Of a DNA stretch of 64,000 nt, positions 1-8,793 are shown one piece after another; position 1 is the stretch's first letter; every line of letters begins with the position of its first letter. The notes under the pieces are model-generated. The model saw only the letters and a program-made list of their open reading frames with translations. It did no database searches and was not told the origin of the DNA. This DNA comes from Terrimesophilobacter sp044464485 (GTDB taxonomy: Bacteria; Actinomycetota; Actinomycetes; Actinomycetales; Microbacteriaceae), in contig JBIQLG010000009.1 in NCBI GenBank assembly GCA_044464485.1, positions 1 through 64,000 on the forward strand, written 5' to 3'. Position numbers and translations under genes: made by a program.

Positions 1-902
1 TCGCGGTCGTGGATCACCAGAAGAACAATGTCAACCTGTCCGTGCCCATCATCGTTGCCGATACCGCGGCGCTCGCGCGAGTGCAATCGGGGGTGAAAGA
101 CACGGCCCGACCCAGGGTCGACATGTCGACCGAGCCAACGCAGTTGAAGGTTCCCGTGCTTCTTTCCCCGGACCTCAGCGAGCAGTACACGATCACGAAA
201 GACTCCACGCTCGCGGGCGTCGACATCATGGATGCTGGCGATCCGGGAACATCCCGCTCGCTGAGCGGAGTCGAAGACTGGGCGCTCATCGATGTCGCAC
301 ATGCGAAGGCACTCCACATCGACAGCTTTCTGCCGCGCATCACCCTGCTCCGACTCGCACCCGATGCGGATGTTTCTGCGGTCAGGTCGGATCTCGCGGC
401 GATCGTCGGGCCGGATGCCGCCATCGAAAGCCCCGCGGATGCGGCGGCCGAATTGAACGAGTCGCCGGTGTCTTCCGGATTGCAGTTCGCCCTTTTCGCG
501 CTCATCGTGGTCGTCGCATTGCTCTGCGCGACCGCCGTGGTCCTTGCGCTCATGATCAGCGCGCCCGGCAGGGAACGCCTGCTGGCGCTCCTGCGTACGC
601 TCGGACTTACCGCACGTCAGGCGAGAGGAATTACCGCGTGGGAGATCGGCCCGACCGCCGTGATTGCGGTCATTGCGGGTTTCCTGCTCGGAGTGTTTCT
701 CCCCTATCTCGTGCTGGCCGGCGTGGACTTCACGCCGTTCACGGGCAGCGTCCGTCAACCGGATGTCGAGGTGAATCCGGTGCTCACCGCCCTCATTATC
801 GGCGGTTTCGCGTTGATTGTCGTTCTTGCATCCGCAATCGCGCTGGCGACGGCGAGACGCGTGAACGTCGCCAGTACGCTGCGAACTTCCGAGGAAGGAT
901 AG
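1..902 (+). CDS. FtsX-like ABC transporter permease, 5'-truncated by the window edge
   Basis: The reading frame is open from base 3 to the TAG at 900-902, so the gene begins outside the window; the GTG at 9 is internal and not a credible start. About 150 residues of extracytoplasmic domain are followed by three hydrophobic segments (about 157-180, 212-236 and 258-280 of the visible part), the usual end of a MacB/FtsX permease. Two ABC ATPase genes follow at 4 bp and with an ATGA overlap, so the three form one operon. Such systems use ATP to move or extract lipoproteins, peptides or lipids rather than import solutes. The substrate cannot be read from the sequence. Confidence 0.85.
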   Translation, partial: AVVDHQKNNVNLSVPIIVADTAALARVQSGVKDTARPRVDMSTEPTQLKVPVLLSPDLSEQYTITKDSTLAGVDIMDAGDPGTSRSLSGVEDWALIDVAHAKALHIDSFLPRITLLRLAPDADVSAVRSDLAAIVGPDAAIESPADAAAELNESPVSSGLQFALFALIVVVALLCATAVVLALMISAPGRERLLALLRTLGLTARQARGITAWEIGPTAVIAVIAGFLLGVFLPYLVLAGVDFTPFTGSVRQPDVEVNPVLTALIIGGFALIVVLASAIALATARRVNVASTLRTSEEG

Positions 903-906
903 ACAC

Positions 907-1863
907 ATGTCGAACCAGACAGTTTCCGGCGCCGCGGCGCCACCGGAGCCGCACATCTTCTGCGCGGATCTTGTGCGCATTTTCGCGGCGGAGGGCGTAG
1001 AAGTTCAGGCGCTTCAGGGTCTTAATCTGCGCGTGGACCGCGGTGAAATGGTCGCGCTCGTCGGGGCGTCCGGTTCGGGCAAGTCGACACTCCTGACGAT
1101 TCTCTCCGGGCTCGACACCCCAACCGCGGGTGTGGCGCACTGCGCAGGCAGCGACCTGCTCACGATGGATCGAAAGGAACGCGTGCGGTATCAACGGCAC
1201 CGGGTCGGTTTCGTCTGGCAGCAAACCTCCCGCAACCTCCTGCCGTACCTCACGGCCACGGAGAACGTTGCGATGGCGATGGCGGTTGCCGCAAACAAGC
1301 AGAAGAATCGCAGACAACGCATCCAGGAGTTGCTCGACCTTCTCGAGGTCGGCTACTGCGCGGATCGGAGGCCGACTGAGCTCTCCGGCGGTGAACAGCA
1401 GCGCACGGCCATCGCCGTCGCGCTCGCGAACAACCCGGAGGTGCTCCTGGCGGACGAACCCACCGGTGAACTCGATGAAGCCACCTCATCGGAGGTGCTC
1501 GAAGCGATGCGCGGAGTCAACGAGGGTCTTGGCATCACCACCCTCATCGTCACGCACGACCCGGCTGTGTCCGAACACGTCAATCGCACGATTCAGATTC
1601 GCGACGGCCGCACATCGACTGAGGTTCTGCGGCGTCGGGAAGTTGATGAGCACGGGCAGGAACAGCACATTGCCGAAGAGTTCGCCGTGCTCGACAGGGT
1701 GGGACGACTGCAGCTTCCGGATGACTACACGAAAGCCCTCAATTTGCGTGAGCGCGTGCGTCTTGCGCTCGAGACCGATCACGTCGGGGTGTGGCCGGGA
1801 GACCGTGAAGCACACGCCCCGCATCCCGTCGAACCGATTCAACCGGAGGAGGAGCAGTCATGA
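907..1863 (+). CDS. ABC transporter ATP-binding protein (MacB/LolD-like), with C-terminal extension
   Basis: The 318-residue protein has Walker A (GASGSGKST, about 53-61), the signature LSGGEQQR (about 157-164), Walker B ending LLADEPTGEL and an H-loop VTHD. It probably energises the FtsX-type permease just upstream. It is about 80 residues longer than a minimal LolD-type ATPase; the tail after the H-loop is charged and resembles nothing I know. Its TGA overlaps the ATG of the next ATPase (ATGA), which implies translational coupling. Having two ATPases beside one permease suggests a heterodimeric nucleotide-binding pair or a second permease upstream. Confidence 0.9.
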   Translation: MSNQTVSGAAAPPEPHIFCADLVRIFAAEGVEVQALQGLNLRVDRGEMVALVGASGSGKSTLLTILSGLDTPTAGVAHCAGSDLLTMDRKERVRYQRHRVGFVWQQTSRNLLPYLTATENVAMAMAVAANKQKNRRQRIQELLDLLEVGYCADRRPTELSGGEQQRTAIAVALANNPEVLLADEPTGELDEATSSEVLEAMRGVNEGLGITTLIVTHDPAVSEHVNRTIQIRDGRTSTEVLRRREVDEHGQEQHIAEEFAVLDRVGRLQLPDDYTKALNLRERVRLALETDHVGVWPGDREAHAPHPVEPIQPEEEQS

Positions 1864-2615
1864 CTTTGATGGCAGAAGTGGAAACCGCACCCGCTATCGC
1901 GCCGGCGCTTCGCGCCGACCGCGTGAGTCGCACGTTCGGGACGGGTGCGGGTGAAGTGCATGCCTGCACCGACGTCAGCCTGGAAGTCCACCCGGGCGAA
2001 TTGCTGGTGATCCGCGGTAAGAGCGGGAGCGGCAAGACGACCCTGCTCAACATGCTCGGCGGACTCGACCGGCCGTCATCAGGAACCGTGTGGTTCGGGC
2101 ACACCGACATCACCACGCTGAGCGACAACAAGCTCGCGCAACTTCGGCGCGGAAGAATCGGTTACGTCTTTCAAACCTTTGGACTCATTCCCGTGCTTTC
2201 CGCAGCCGAAAACGTGGAGGTCCCTCTTCGCATCCGGGGAATGGGTGCCGCCGAACGCACGAGCAAAGTGGCGCAAATGCTGGAACTCGTGGGACTCGGC
2301 GATCACACCGCCCAGCGCCCCTACGAACTCTCGGGCGGCCAGCAGCAACGCGTCGGTCTGGCACGTGCCCTGGTTGGCGAGCCCGACATCCTGATCGCCG
2401 ACGAACCCACCGGCCAGCTTGACTCGCGCACCGCCGCCGCGATGATGGATCTCATCGAGCAACTCGTGAAGGCCCGAGGAATCGCCGCGGTCGTCTCCAC
2501 GCACGATCCGCTCATGGTGGCCAGAGCACACAACGTGGTCGACCTGCATGACGGAAGGCTGGTGCAGACGCAGACCCGCGAGGGTCGTCACGCTGCACCA
2601 GCCGCCATCGACTGA
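1860..2615 (+). CDS. ABC transporter ATP-binding protein (LolD/MacB-like)
   Basis: A 251-residue ATPase of standard length, with Walker A GKSGSGKTT (about 53-61), signature LSGGQQQR, Walker B ILIADEPTGQL and H-loop STHD. Start ATG at 1860 overlaps the preceding stop. It belongs to the lipoprotein-release/macrolide-type branch that pairs with FtsX-type permeases. It ends 11 bp before the end of the convergent subtilase gene. No terminator is evident in that short gap. Confidence 0.9.
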   Translation: MTLMAEVETAPAIAPALRADRVSRTFGTGAGEVHACTDVSLEVHPGELLVIRGKSGSGKTTLLNMLGGLDRPSSGTVWFGHTDITTLSDNKLAQLRRGRIGYVFQTFGLIPVLSAAENVEVPLRIRGMGAAERTSKVAQMLELVGLGDHTAQRPYELSGGQQQRVGLARALVGEPDILIADEPTGQLDSRTAAAMMDLIEQLVKARGIAAVVSTHDPLMVARAHNVVDLHDGRLVQTQTREGRHAAPAAID

Positions 2616-2626
2616 GTACCCTTCGG

Positions 2627-5600
2627 TTAGAACAGGATCAGAAGGTACCTCGTTCTGCTCGTCGAGCCGAGGGTGGAATCCGTGTCGGGAGCGAATGTTG
2701 CCTGCACTCGATAGAACCCGCTCCGGTGCTTCGGCAGCGTGTACGACACGACGCCGTTGTCGGCTTCCGTCAAGGGGAGGCTTGCCACCTCATCGCCGTT
2801 CACCCTGATCGTCACCGTCCCCGTAGGCGAGGCATCGGAATCGCTCGAGACCGTCACCCTGGCGGTGGTCGTCTGCCAGGAGAACCCGATCGTGCGGCTC
2901 AGCTTCAGATCCGTGGTGGAGGAGTACGGCACCGACACCGCCGCAGACACCGCAGTTCCTGGCGGCAGGTCGCCCTTTGTCGCCGTCACCACGACCCTCA
3001 GTTGCTTGCCCTGGTCGGAAGCCGCAACGCGATAGTGCCGCGCGGTTGCCCCCGGGATGTCTGCACCATCCGCCTGCCACTGGTAGGCGAAGGTGAGGCC
3101 GTCGACGTCCCAAGCCCCCGGGTGCGCCGTGAGTATTCTGCCGACGTGGGGAGTTCCCGTAATGGTCGGAGGCGAGGTGTTGATGGGGGTTCCCGGGGGA
3201 ATGACATCGCCCACCGTGACCGAGAGCAGTGTTTGCGCGCCCGTGTCGCCGTAGCTGATGATGCCGAGGTAGCTGCTGTGCGCGGCGAGCCCACTCCAAC
3301 CCGCGGTGTACGTGTACGGCACACCCTGCTGGCCGGGGATGACCGACGGCGTGAGCGTGATCGGCGCGCCGCCCGCAACCACCGAGTAGGTCGTGAGGTC
3401 GAACGCCGTCGACGGATTTGCCGAATACACATCCACCATCACGAGGTAGTTCGCGGCAACCGGGTTCGCAATGTCGACCCGTTCATCCGCGGATGCCGTC
3501 GCAGACTGCCAGCCGGCAACCGGGTTGCCGTCTCCGTCGAGTTGGTACACCGTCAGGTCGAGGTCCGCGGTGTCGTCGAGCGAATCGAGATCGAACCTCG
3601 CCAGCGCGGTGGCATCGGGGACGGCGACTGTGTACTCGAAGTGAGCGCCCGCCGAACCTGAGCCTGAGTGCTCTGCTTCGACTCCCGTGGGATCCGGCTG
3701 CAGCACGCCGAGGCTGAGCCCGGTTGTGGCCAGCGGGATGTCCGCATCCGAGCCCGGAGTCACCGTCACATCCACCGAACCGGAGTCACCTGTCCCCGAA
3801 ACGTTGGCCGGAGCAACGATCGCCACGGGCTGAACGGCGATCGGAGAGCGAACTGCCGTGCTGCCGCTCGTCCACGTGAGGGATCCGGTCGCAAACGCGT
3901 CGAGCGGAGCTGTCGTGCGCGAGAACGTCACCGTGTAGCTCGCGGTGTCGCCCGCGCTCGCAAAGCTGAGCGTACTGGGCGTGACGACCGCGTCGATTCC
4001 GGGGATCGAAATGGAGGACGTGAAGGTTCCCGGCTGGGTTGCCGTGACGGTTCGCGTGATGGTCTCCGATGCCGTGAGCGAACCGATGCCGATCGAGGCC
4101 AGGTTGAGGTTGCTCGGGTCGATCGGCGTCACACCCACGTCATAGCCGATTCCCTCGATGTACGCGTACCAGTCGTCGAGGCCGTTCAGGTAGAGCAGCC
4201 CGGGTTCGAAGTACTTCGTGGGATCCACGTGGCCCGCACCCTGCACGAACGGATCGGTCACAGGGTTCCCCGCACCATCCACCGTGTTGTACGCCGTCGT
4301 CATCATTGCCGATTTGATTTCGGATGGCGATGCGTTGGGCGACTTGCCGAGGTACAGCGCGGCGAGCCCGGAGATATGGGGCGTCGCCATCGACGTTCCG
4401 GAAAGGAACTGGAATGTTGGCGCTTCGCCTTCCGCATTTGCTCCGTCGGCGATGATCGCCACGCCCGGCGCCGTGATGTCGGGCTTCACAATGTCACTGC
4501 CATCGGCAAGCACCGGTCCCCGCGACGAGAAACCCGCTACTTGCGGTGTCGGCGGCTCAATACCGGTAGAGTTCCCCGGCGCAAAGCTTGCCGTCGCATC
4601 CGGCGTGGCGGCGTACGCCATGAGCGCATCGTGGAACTGCGCGTCCAGGTGGATTGTGGGCACCGAGTGATTGTCGAGGTCGGTGGAACCCGGTACCACG
4701 TTGATCAGGATCATGCCGATCCCGCCCGCGCGCTTGACCTCAGCCGACTTGTCGACGCGCGCGATGACGCCTCGCTCGCACACGACGATCTTTCCCGCCG
4801 TCTTCACCGGGTCGAGGGTGTTCGCGTAGCAAAGGTTGGCATTCGATGCGCCGTCGAGTTTCACCGCGTCGGCAAGGACCAGCGATCCGGTCAGCGGCGG
4901 ATCAGCCGGATTCATGTCCACCGTGATGGAAGCGCCCGCCATTTGGGTGCCGTCTCCGAGCGTGACGGTTGCCTCGTAACTGGGGATCGTGCTCGCCGCG
5001 ACGGTCGTGATCCACGGCGAGGCATTGTCGAGCGTCGAGGACCCCGGACCCGCGTTTCCCGCCGCAGCGGAGACGAAGATCCCGGCCGCCGCAGCTCCCA
5101 GGAACGCCTGATCGGTCGCCGACACGGTCGTCTGCGCCGCTCCCCCGCCGATCGAGAAGCTGATGACATCGACGCCGTCGCTAACCGCGGCATCGATCGC
5201 CGCGAGGAGGTCGGATGTCGCGCATCCGTCATCCGTCGTGACCGTCGGATCCTTCCCGCTCCAGCACACCTTGTATGCGGCTATCTTCGCGGCCGGGGCA
5301 ACGCCGGAAATGGTTCCGAAGCTCGTCCCTTCGACCGACGCGGGCACGTTCGCGTTGCCGGCTGCCGTGCTCGACGTGTGCGAACCGTGACCGTCACCGT
5401 CACGGGGCGAAAGGTATTCGCCGATGTCGGGGCCGCCGATGTTGGCTGCCGTGAAGCCGTCGACGAAGTAGCGAGCGCCGATAATTTTCGTGCTGCAATC
5501 GGATGCGGTGAACTGCACGCCCGTCTCGCACACTCCCCTGAAGGTGCTTCCATCGCCCTTCGCGTAGGTGATCGTCGTCCCGTCGAGGTATGGGTCCGCG

Positions 5601-6211
5601 CCCGGTGTCGTGCCGAGCGGGTCTCCCGCGAACGACGGATTCTCCGGCGCGATCCCCGTGTCGAGCATGCCGACGACCACGCCGGCGCCCGCCTTGTCAG
5701 TGCCGCCGAGCGAAGCCCACACGCCATCCGGACCTTCCAGGCCCAGGAATGCTGTCGAGGATTCCGCCGTCACGTGCCGCAATTCGTCGGGCGCGATGCC
5801 CACGACATTCTTGTTCCGCGAAAGCTGCATGGCCTGAGCTGCCGTGAGCTCGGCGGAGAAGCCGTTCAATGCGAGCGTGTAGGAGTACTCGATTTTTGCT
5901 CCCACGCTCGAAGCAATGTCTTTCTGCCGCTCGTTCAGATAGTCGGAGTAGCTCTCGACGGAACGGTTTTGGGCATTGAGCTGTTTGCCCGCTTTCGGTT
6001 TCGTCGGCGCGAATCCTCGGGCACCGCCCTGGTAGGTTGCGGCCGAGGCATCCGCGAGGGTCACGATGTAACGGCCCGGAGTGAACGACGTCTGATGCTG
6101 ACCGCCTATCGCGGAGGGAGCGGCGTTGGCTTCGAGCGCGGTCGTTGCGACGAACCCGGTTGCCAGCAGTGTGCTCGTGGCGACTGACGCAATGAGTTTG
6201 TTAATGCGCAC
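2627..6211 (-). CDS. Secreted S8 subtilisin-like serine protease, multidomain
   Basis: I choose GTG at 6211 (1194 aa) because AAAGGA lies about 8 nt upstream and a clean signal peptide follows (positive MRINK, hydrophobic core, cleavage near ANA/AP at about 30). Domains: I9 propeptide about 45-150; peptidase S8 with Asp184 (LDTG), His275 (GHGSHTS), oxyanion Asn386 (AAAGNAG) and Ser607 (GTSMATPH); a protease-associated insert about 445-545; an Fn3-like region; a PPC-like domain; and two Ig-like repeats at the C-terminus. It ends RYLLILF with no LPXTG, so it is probably released or non-covalently held. This resembles cucumisin-like bacterial subtilases. An in-frame start 48 codons upstream (6355) lacks a ribosome site and would cover the CIRCE element. 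Confidence 0.92.
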   Translation of the reverse strand: MRINKLIASVATSTLLATGFVATTALEANAAPSAIGGQHQTSFTPGRYIVTLADASAATYQGGARGFAPTKPKAGKQLNAQNRSVESYSDYLNERQKDIASSVGAKIEYSYTLALNGFSAELTAAQAMQLSRNKNVVGIAPDELRHVTAESSTAFLGLEGPDGVWASLGGTDKAGAGVVVGMLDTGIAPENPSFAGDPLGTTPGADPYLDGTTITYAKGDGSTFRGVCETGVQFTASDCSTKIIGARYFVDGFTAANIGGPDIGEYLSPRDGDGHGSHTSSTAAGNANVPASVEGTSFGTISGVAPAAKIAAYKVCWSGKDPTVTTDDGCATSDLLAAIDAAVSDGVDVISFSIGGGAAQTTVSATDQAFLGAAAAGIFVSAAAGNAGPGSSTLDNASPWITTVAASTIPSYEATVTLGDGTQMAGASITVDMNPADPPLTGSLVLADAVKLDGASNANLCYANTLDPVKTAGKIVVCERGVIARVDKSAEVKRAGGIGMILINVVPGSTDLDNHSVPTIHLDAQFHDALMAYAATPDATASFAPGNSTGIEPPTPQVAGFSSRGPVLADGSDIVKPDITAPGVAIIADGANAEGEAPTFQFLSGTSMATPHISGLAALYLGKSPNASPSEIKSAMMTTAYNTVDGAGNPVTDPFVQGAGHVDPTKYFEPGLLYLNGLDDWYAYIEGIGYDVGVTPIDPSNLNLASIGIGSLTASETITRTVTATQPGTFTSSISIPGIDAVVTPSTLSFASAGDTASYTVTFSRTTAPLDAFATGSLTWTSGSTAVRSPIAVQPVAIVAPANVSGTGDSGSVDVTVTPGSDADIPLATTGLSLGVLQPDPTGVEAEHSGSGSAGAHFEYTVAVPDATALARFDLDSLDDTADLDLTVYQLDGDGNPVAGWQSATASADERVDIANPVAANYLVMVDVYSANPSTAFDLTTYSVVAGGAPITLTPSVIPGQQGVPYTYTAGWSGLAAHSSYLGIISYGDTGAQTLLSVTVGDVIPPGTPINTSPPTITGTPHVGRILTAHPGAWDVDGLTFAYQWQADGADIPGATARHYRVAASDQGKQLRVVVTATKGDLPPGTAVSAAVSVPYSSTTDLKLSRTIGFSWQTTTARVTVSSDSDASPTGTVTIRVNGDEVASLPLTEADNGVVSYTLPKHRSGFYRVQATFAPDTDSTLGSTSRTRYLLILF

Positions 6212-6348
6212 GGCGAATTCCTTTCTGGGAAACAGCGTTGTTGCCACAGTCGGGATCTGTGCGTGGAAAATACGATAAACCCTGTCTACCCCCAATGAGG
6301 GCACTTCGTTACCAATCCGTGATCTTCGCGCACGGCGAACAAGTCGAA

Positions 6349-6375
6349 CTGGCACTCTGGGTGAGAGAGTGCTAG
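6349..6375 (+). promoter_or_regulatory. CIRCE element (HrcA operator) upstream of hsp20
   Basis: The sequence reads CTGGCACTC, nine bases, GAGTGCTAG. The known CIRCE consensus is TTAGCACTC-N9-GAGTGCTAA, and the spacer here is exactly 9. It lies 51 bp upstream of the hsp20 start. HrcA itself is not in the window. Confidence 0.85.
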
Positions 6376-6385
6376 TTTTGACTTA

Positions 6386-6406
6386 GTTGAGTCGGACTGA
6401 CTCAAG
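6386..6406 (+). promoter_or_regulatory. HAIR element (HspR operator) upstream of hsp20
   Basis: The sequence reads GTTGAGT, seven bases, ACTCAAG, against the HspR-associated inverted repeat consensus CTTGAGT-N7-ACTCAAG: one mismatch, exact spacing. It begins 10 bp after the CIRCE and ends 19 bp before the hsp20 start. A TTGACT at 6378-6383 could be a -35 box, but I see no good -10 partner. Confidence 0.8.
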
Positions 6407-6425
6407 TTTTGAAGGAGTGATGAAA

Positions 6426-6854
6426 TTGGCTATGTTGTTTGACCCGTTCCGCGAACTGGACCGTGTTGCCTCGAGCCTCCTCGACTCGCGGCAGGGCCCC
6501 CGTCTTATGCCCATCGATCTGCACAAAGACGGCGACCTGTACATCCTGAACGCCGACCTTCCCGGCATCGATCCCGGCTCGGTGGATGTCGACGTCGACG
6601 GCCAGGTGCTGACCATCCGCGCCGAGCGCACCGCTCGCAGCACCGACGTGAAGTGGCTCGCCCACGAGCGTCCAAGCGGCTCGTTCCTGCGCCAGTTGAA
6701 CCTTGGTGACGGCATCGACACCGAGAAAATCAGCGCCAACTACGACAACGGTGTGCTCAGCATCATGATCCCGGTGAGCGAGAAGGCAAAGCCTCGCAAG
6801 ATCGCTGTGCAGTCAGCGTCCGGCGAGACCCCGGTCGAGGTTACCGCGGGCTAA
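6426..6854 (+). CDS. Hsp20/alpha-crystallin family small heat-shock protein
   Basis: This is a 142-residue ATP-independent holdase with an alpha-crystallin domain (about 35-125) that ends in the conserved NGVLSIMIP strand. Three starts compete: ATG 6420, TTG 6426 and ATG 6432. The ribosome site GAAGGAG (6411-6417) sits 8 nt before TTG 6426 but only 2 nt before 6420 and 14 nt before 6432, so TTG 6426 is preferred (MAMLFDPFREL, a common Hsp20 N-terminus). Both a CIRCE and a HAIR operator lie upstream, implying dual repression by HrcA and HspR. The gene is monocistronic, ending at a strong terminator. Confidence 0.93.
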   Translation: MAMLFDPFRELDRVASSLLDSRQGPRLMPIDLHKDGDLYILNADLPGIDPGSVDVDVDGQVLTIRAERTARSTDVKWLAHERPSGSFLRQLNLGDGIDTEKISANYDNGVLSIMIPVSEKAKPRKIAVQSASGETPVEVTAG

Positions 6855-6871
6855 TACAGAGAGCACTTGCA

Positions 6872-6903
6872 AAAGGGGCCGGGGAGATCTCCCCGGCCCC
6901 TTT
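6872..6903. terminator. Bidirectional intrinsic terminator, perfect 32-bp palindrome
   Basis: A perfect palindrome centred on GATC at 6886-6889, with arms AAAGGGGCCGGGGAGA. It lies between the convergent hsp20 and oxidoreductase genes, so it can terminate both; the A/T ends supply a short U tract on either strand. Confidence 0.85.
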
Positions 6904-6963
6904 GATGATCCATCCCGAATCAGCAAATCGCGCGCGGCTACACCCGCGCCGCAGGATTCCGGA

Positions 6964-7974
6964 CTAGCCAATATCGACCGTTTCTCTCGACCCAGAATTT
7001 ATTGCCCTTTTGGCGGCCAAGGAAGTTGCCAGTGCCATCAACGCTGACTGCGGTGTGCACAACGACGGGGCTTCTCGCCGCTTGACGCACGCGAGGAAGT
7101 ATTCAATTTCATCGCGATACGGATTCGCGTCTCTGAGCGCGACGACTCGCCGTTCGCTGTGAGTCGTCACAGTCAGACGATGTGCCGGAACCTGCACTGA
7201 ACTTGCGGTCGTTTCGTCGTCCGAGGGTGCCGTAAAAGTAAAATCGACCTCGCCCGCCGTGCCGTTGATGTGAATCTCACTCGAGAACAAAGACCCTCGC
7301 GGCGAGCCGGAGTCTGTGATGACCGTGGCCACGGTGCCATTTCGATAGTTCACGGTTGTCACGATCGCACTCTGGCTGATGTCGCCTTCCGGTACCGACG
7401 TAACATAGTCCGGCGTCCCAAGAATGAGGTTGGTCTGGTCAAAGTCGTGAATTGCAAAGTCGACGAGGACACCACCGGACTGATGCTCGTCGGTTATCCA
7501 TGACGACCATTCCGGCGTTGCCATTGTGCGCTTCGCCGTCACCGATTGGATTCTCCCGAGTTCCCCGGACTCAGCCAGGCGTCGCGCAATCGCGTATCCC
7601 TCAAAGAACCGAACGACGTGCGCGATCATGAGCGTTCCCCTGCTCTCGGAGGCAGCCGCGATGATCTCCCTCGCGTCCGCGAGCGTCAACGCAATTGGCT
7701 TTTCAAGGAGCACATTCTTGCCCGCTCTGAGTGCCCGAATGGCGACGTCACGGTGCGTAGCGGTTGGCGTGCACACAGACACGACCGTGACTTCGGAATC
7801 TGATAACGCAGTCTCCACATCCGTGACAAATCGTGCACCCCGCGCCGGAAAGGTCGGATCGTATACGCTGCGACCGACGACATATTTGATATCTTCGCCA
7901 AGACCGAGTTCACCGAAAGCCTCCGCATGGGTTTTTCCCATGTAACCCTGTCCGACTATCGCAACTTTCACCAC
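6964..7974 (-). CDS. Gfo/Idh/MocA family oxidoreductase
   Basis: A 336-residue NAD(P)-dependent dehydrogenase of the sugar/inositol type. It has an N-terminal Rossmann fold (GQGYMGKTH, about 8-16), the family EKP motif (91-93), and the C-terminal alpha/beta domain with an IHDFD motif. It is the last gene of a four-gene minus-strand operon and overlaps the preceding isomerase gene. Two GTG codons abut (7974 and 7971); the second would give a GTGA overlap with that stop. Together with the isomerases it probably oxidises and rearranges an imported sugar or polyol. The substrate is not predictable. Confidence 0.9.
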   Translation of the reverse strand: MVKVAIVGQGYMGKTHAEAFGELGLGEDIKYVVGRSVYDPTFPARGARFVTDVETALSDSEVTVVSVCTPTATHRDVAIRALRAGKNVLLEKPIALTLADAREIIAAASESRGTLMIAHVVRFFEGYAIARRLAESGELGRIQSVTAKRTMATPEWSSWITDEHQSGGVLVDFAIHDFDQTNLILGTPDYVTSVPEGDISQSAIVTTVNYRNGTVATVITDSGSPRGSLFSSEIHINGTAGEVDFTFTAPSDDETTASSVQVPAHRLTVTTHSERRVVALRDANPYRDEIEYFLACVKRREAPSLCTPQSALMALATSLAAKRAINSGSRETVDIG

Positions 7975-8777
7975 AGCGACCGAATAGTATCGACTGACGT
8001 TCGCACGGCCTCATGCACCTGGCTCAGGCCCGCCGGCCCCGCCGGAGTGAACTCCACTTCAATACTCAGTGGGATCGTGCCGTCGCCGGCGTGATTGTTC
8101 AAGATGTGCGCAACGCGACCAAAGTCGGTGTCGCCGTCACCGACCGCAGGGAAGTTCCACTCATCCCTTTCACCTGTCTTATCTTTCAGGTGGATTCCCA
8201 CGACCCTGTCAAGGCAAGCCGCAAGATCTCCATACGGATCAGTATTCCCATAAAAGATCGTATTGCCCGTGTCGTAATTTATCGCCAGTTGGGGCGACCC
8301 CACTCGACCAAGTAACTTCAGGAGCTGAGCTCCCGTCGCGTAATTGGCTCCGTGAGTTTCCAGCGCCATGGTGACACCGGCGTCGGCCGCCGCTTCAGCC
8401 AATGACTGAATCGTCCTGACGAAGTCGGCTTCATCTTCTATCGTGGTGGCATCGTCGTGCCTGTCACCAGTGCCTGTGACGACATAGCTCACACCGAGTC
8501 GCGCACCCAACTCTAGGTTTCGTAGAAAAAGTTCGCGACCGTCGGGCGCCGTGAGATTCGCATGACCTCCGAGAGCAACGGCTTCGAGACCGTGCTCTGC
8601 AAGGTATTCGCGCAATTTTGCAATCTCGGTGTCTGATATCTCCGGCGAAACGTGTTGGCAGCCTTCAACGGCCGAGATCTCGATCAGTCTGATCCCCGCC
8701 TGTTCGGCACCCAAGACTGCGTCTTCTAGGGAGAACCCCTTATAGGTGTTGCTGTTCAAGCATGCCGGATATTGCAT
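7968..8777 (-). CDS. Sugar phosphate isomerase/epimerase family protein (AP-endonuclease-2-like TIM barrel)
   Basis: I choose ATG 8777 (269 aa), preceded by AGGAGGA, over a longer frame open to 8942 that would invade the upstream gene. The family's metal-binding residues are visible in order: Glu in ALETHG, Asp in NYDTGN, His in HLKD and Glu in SIEVEF. Members isomerise or dehydrate keto-sugars and inositol derivatives (IolE/IolI/Hyi-like). It overlaps the oxidoreductase downstream, so the two are co-translated. A paralogous barrel lies two genes away in the same operon. Confidence 0.87.
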   Translation of the reverse strand: MQYPACLNSNTYKGFSLEDAVLGAEQAGIRLIEISAVEGCQHVSPEISDTEIAKLREYLAEHGLEAVALGGHANLTAPDGRELFLRNLELGARLGVSYVVTGTGDRHDDATTIEDEADFVRTIQSLAEAAADAGVTMALETHGANYATGAQLLKLLGRVGSPQLAINYDTGNTIFYGNTDPYGDLAACLDRVVGIHLKDKTGERDEWNFPAVGDGDTDFGRVAHILNNHAGDGTIPLSIEVEFTPAGPAGLSQVHEAVRTSVDTIRSLW

Positions 8778-8793
8778 GGTTCCGAAATTCCTC

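Noticed and set aside
3668..6187. An 839-codon plus-strand open frame opposite the subtilase gene
   Set aside because: It is antisense to a well-supported protease with the full catalytic triad, its translation is Arg/His-rich without known motifs, and high G+C codon bias creates such shadow frames.
6355..6355. Upstream start at 6355 for the subtilase
   Set aside because: It would place 48 non-signal residues before a good signal peptide and run through the CIRCE element; GTG 6211 has a ribosome site.
6378..6383. TTGACT as the -35 box of hsp20
   Set aside because: No -10-like hexamer occurs at 16-18 bp downstream, where the HAIR element lies.
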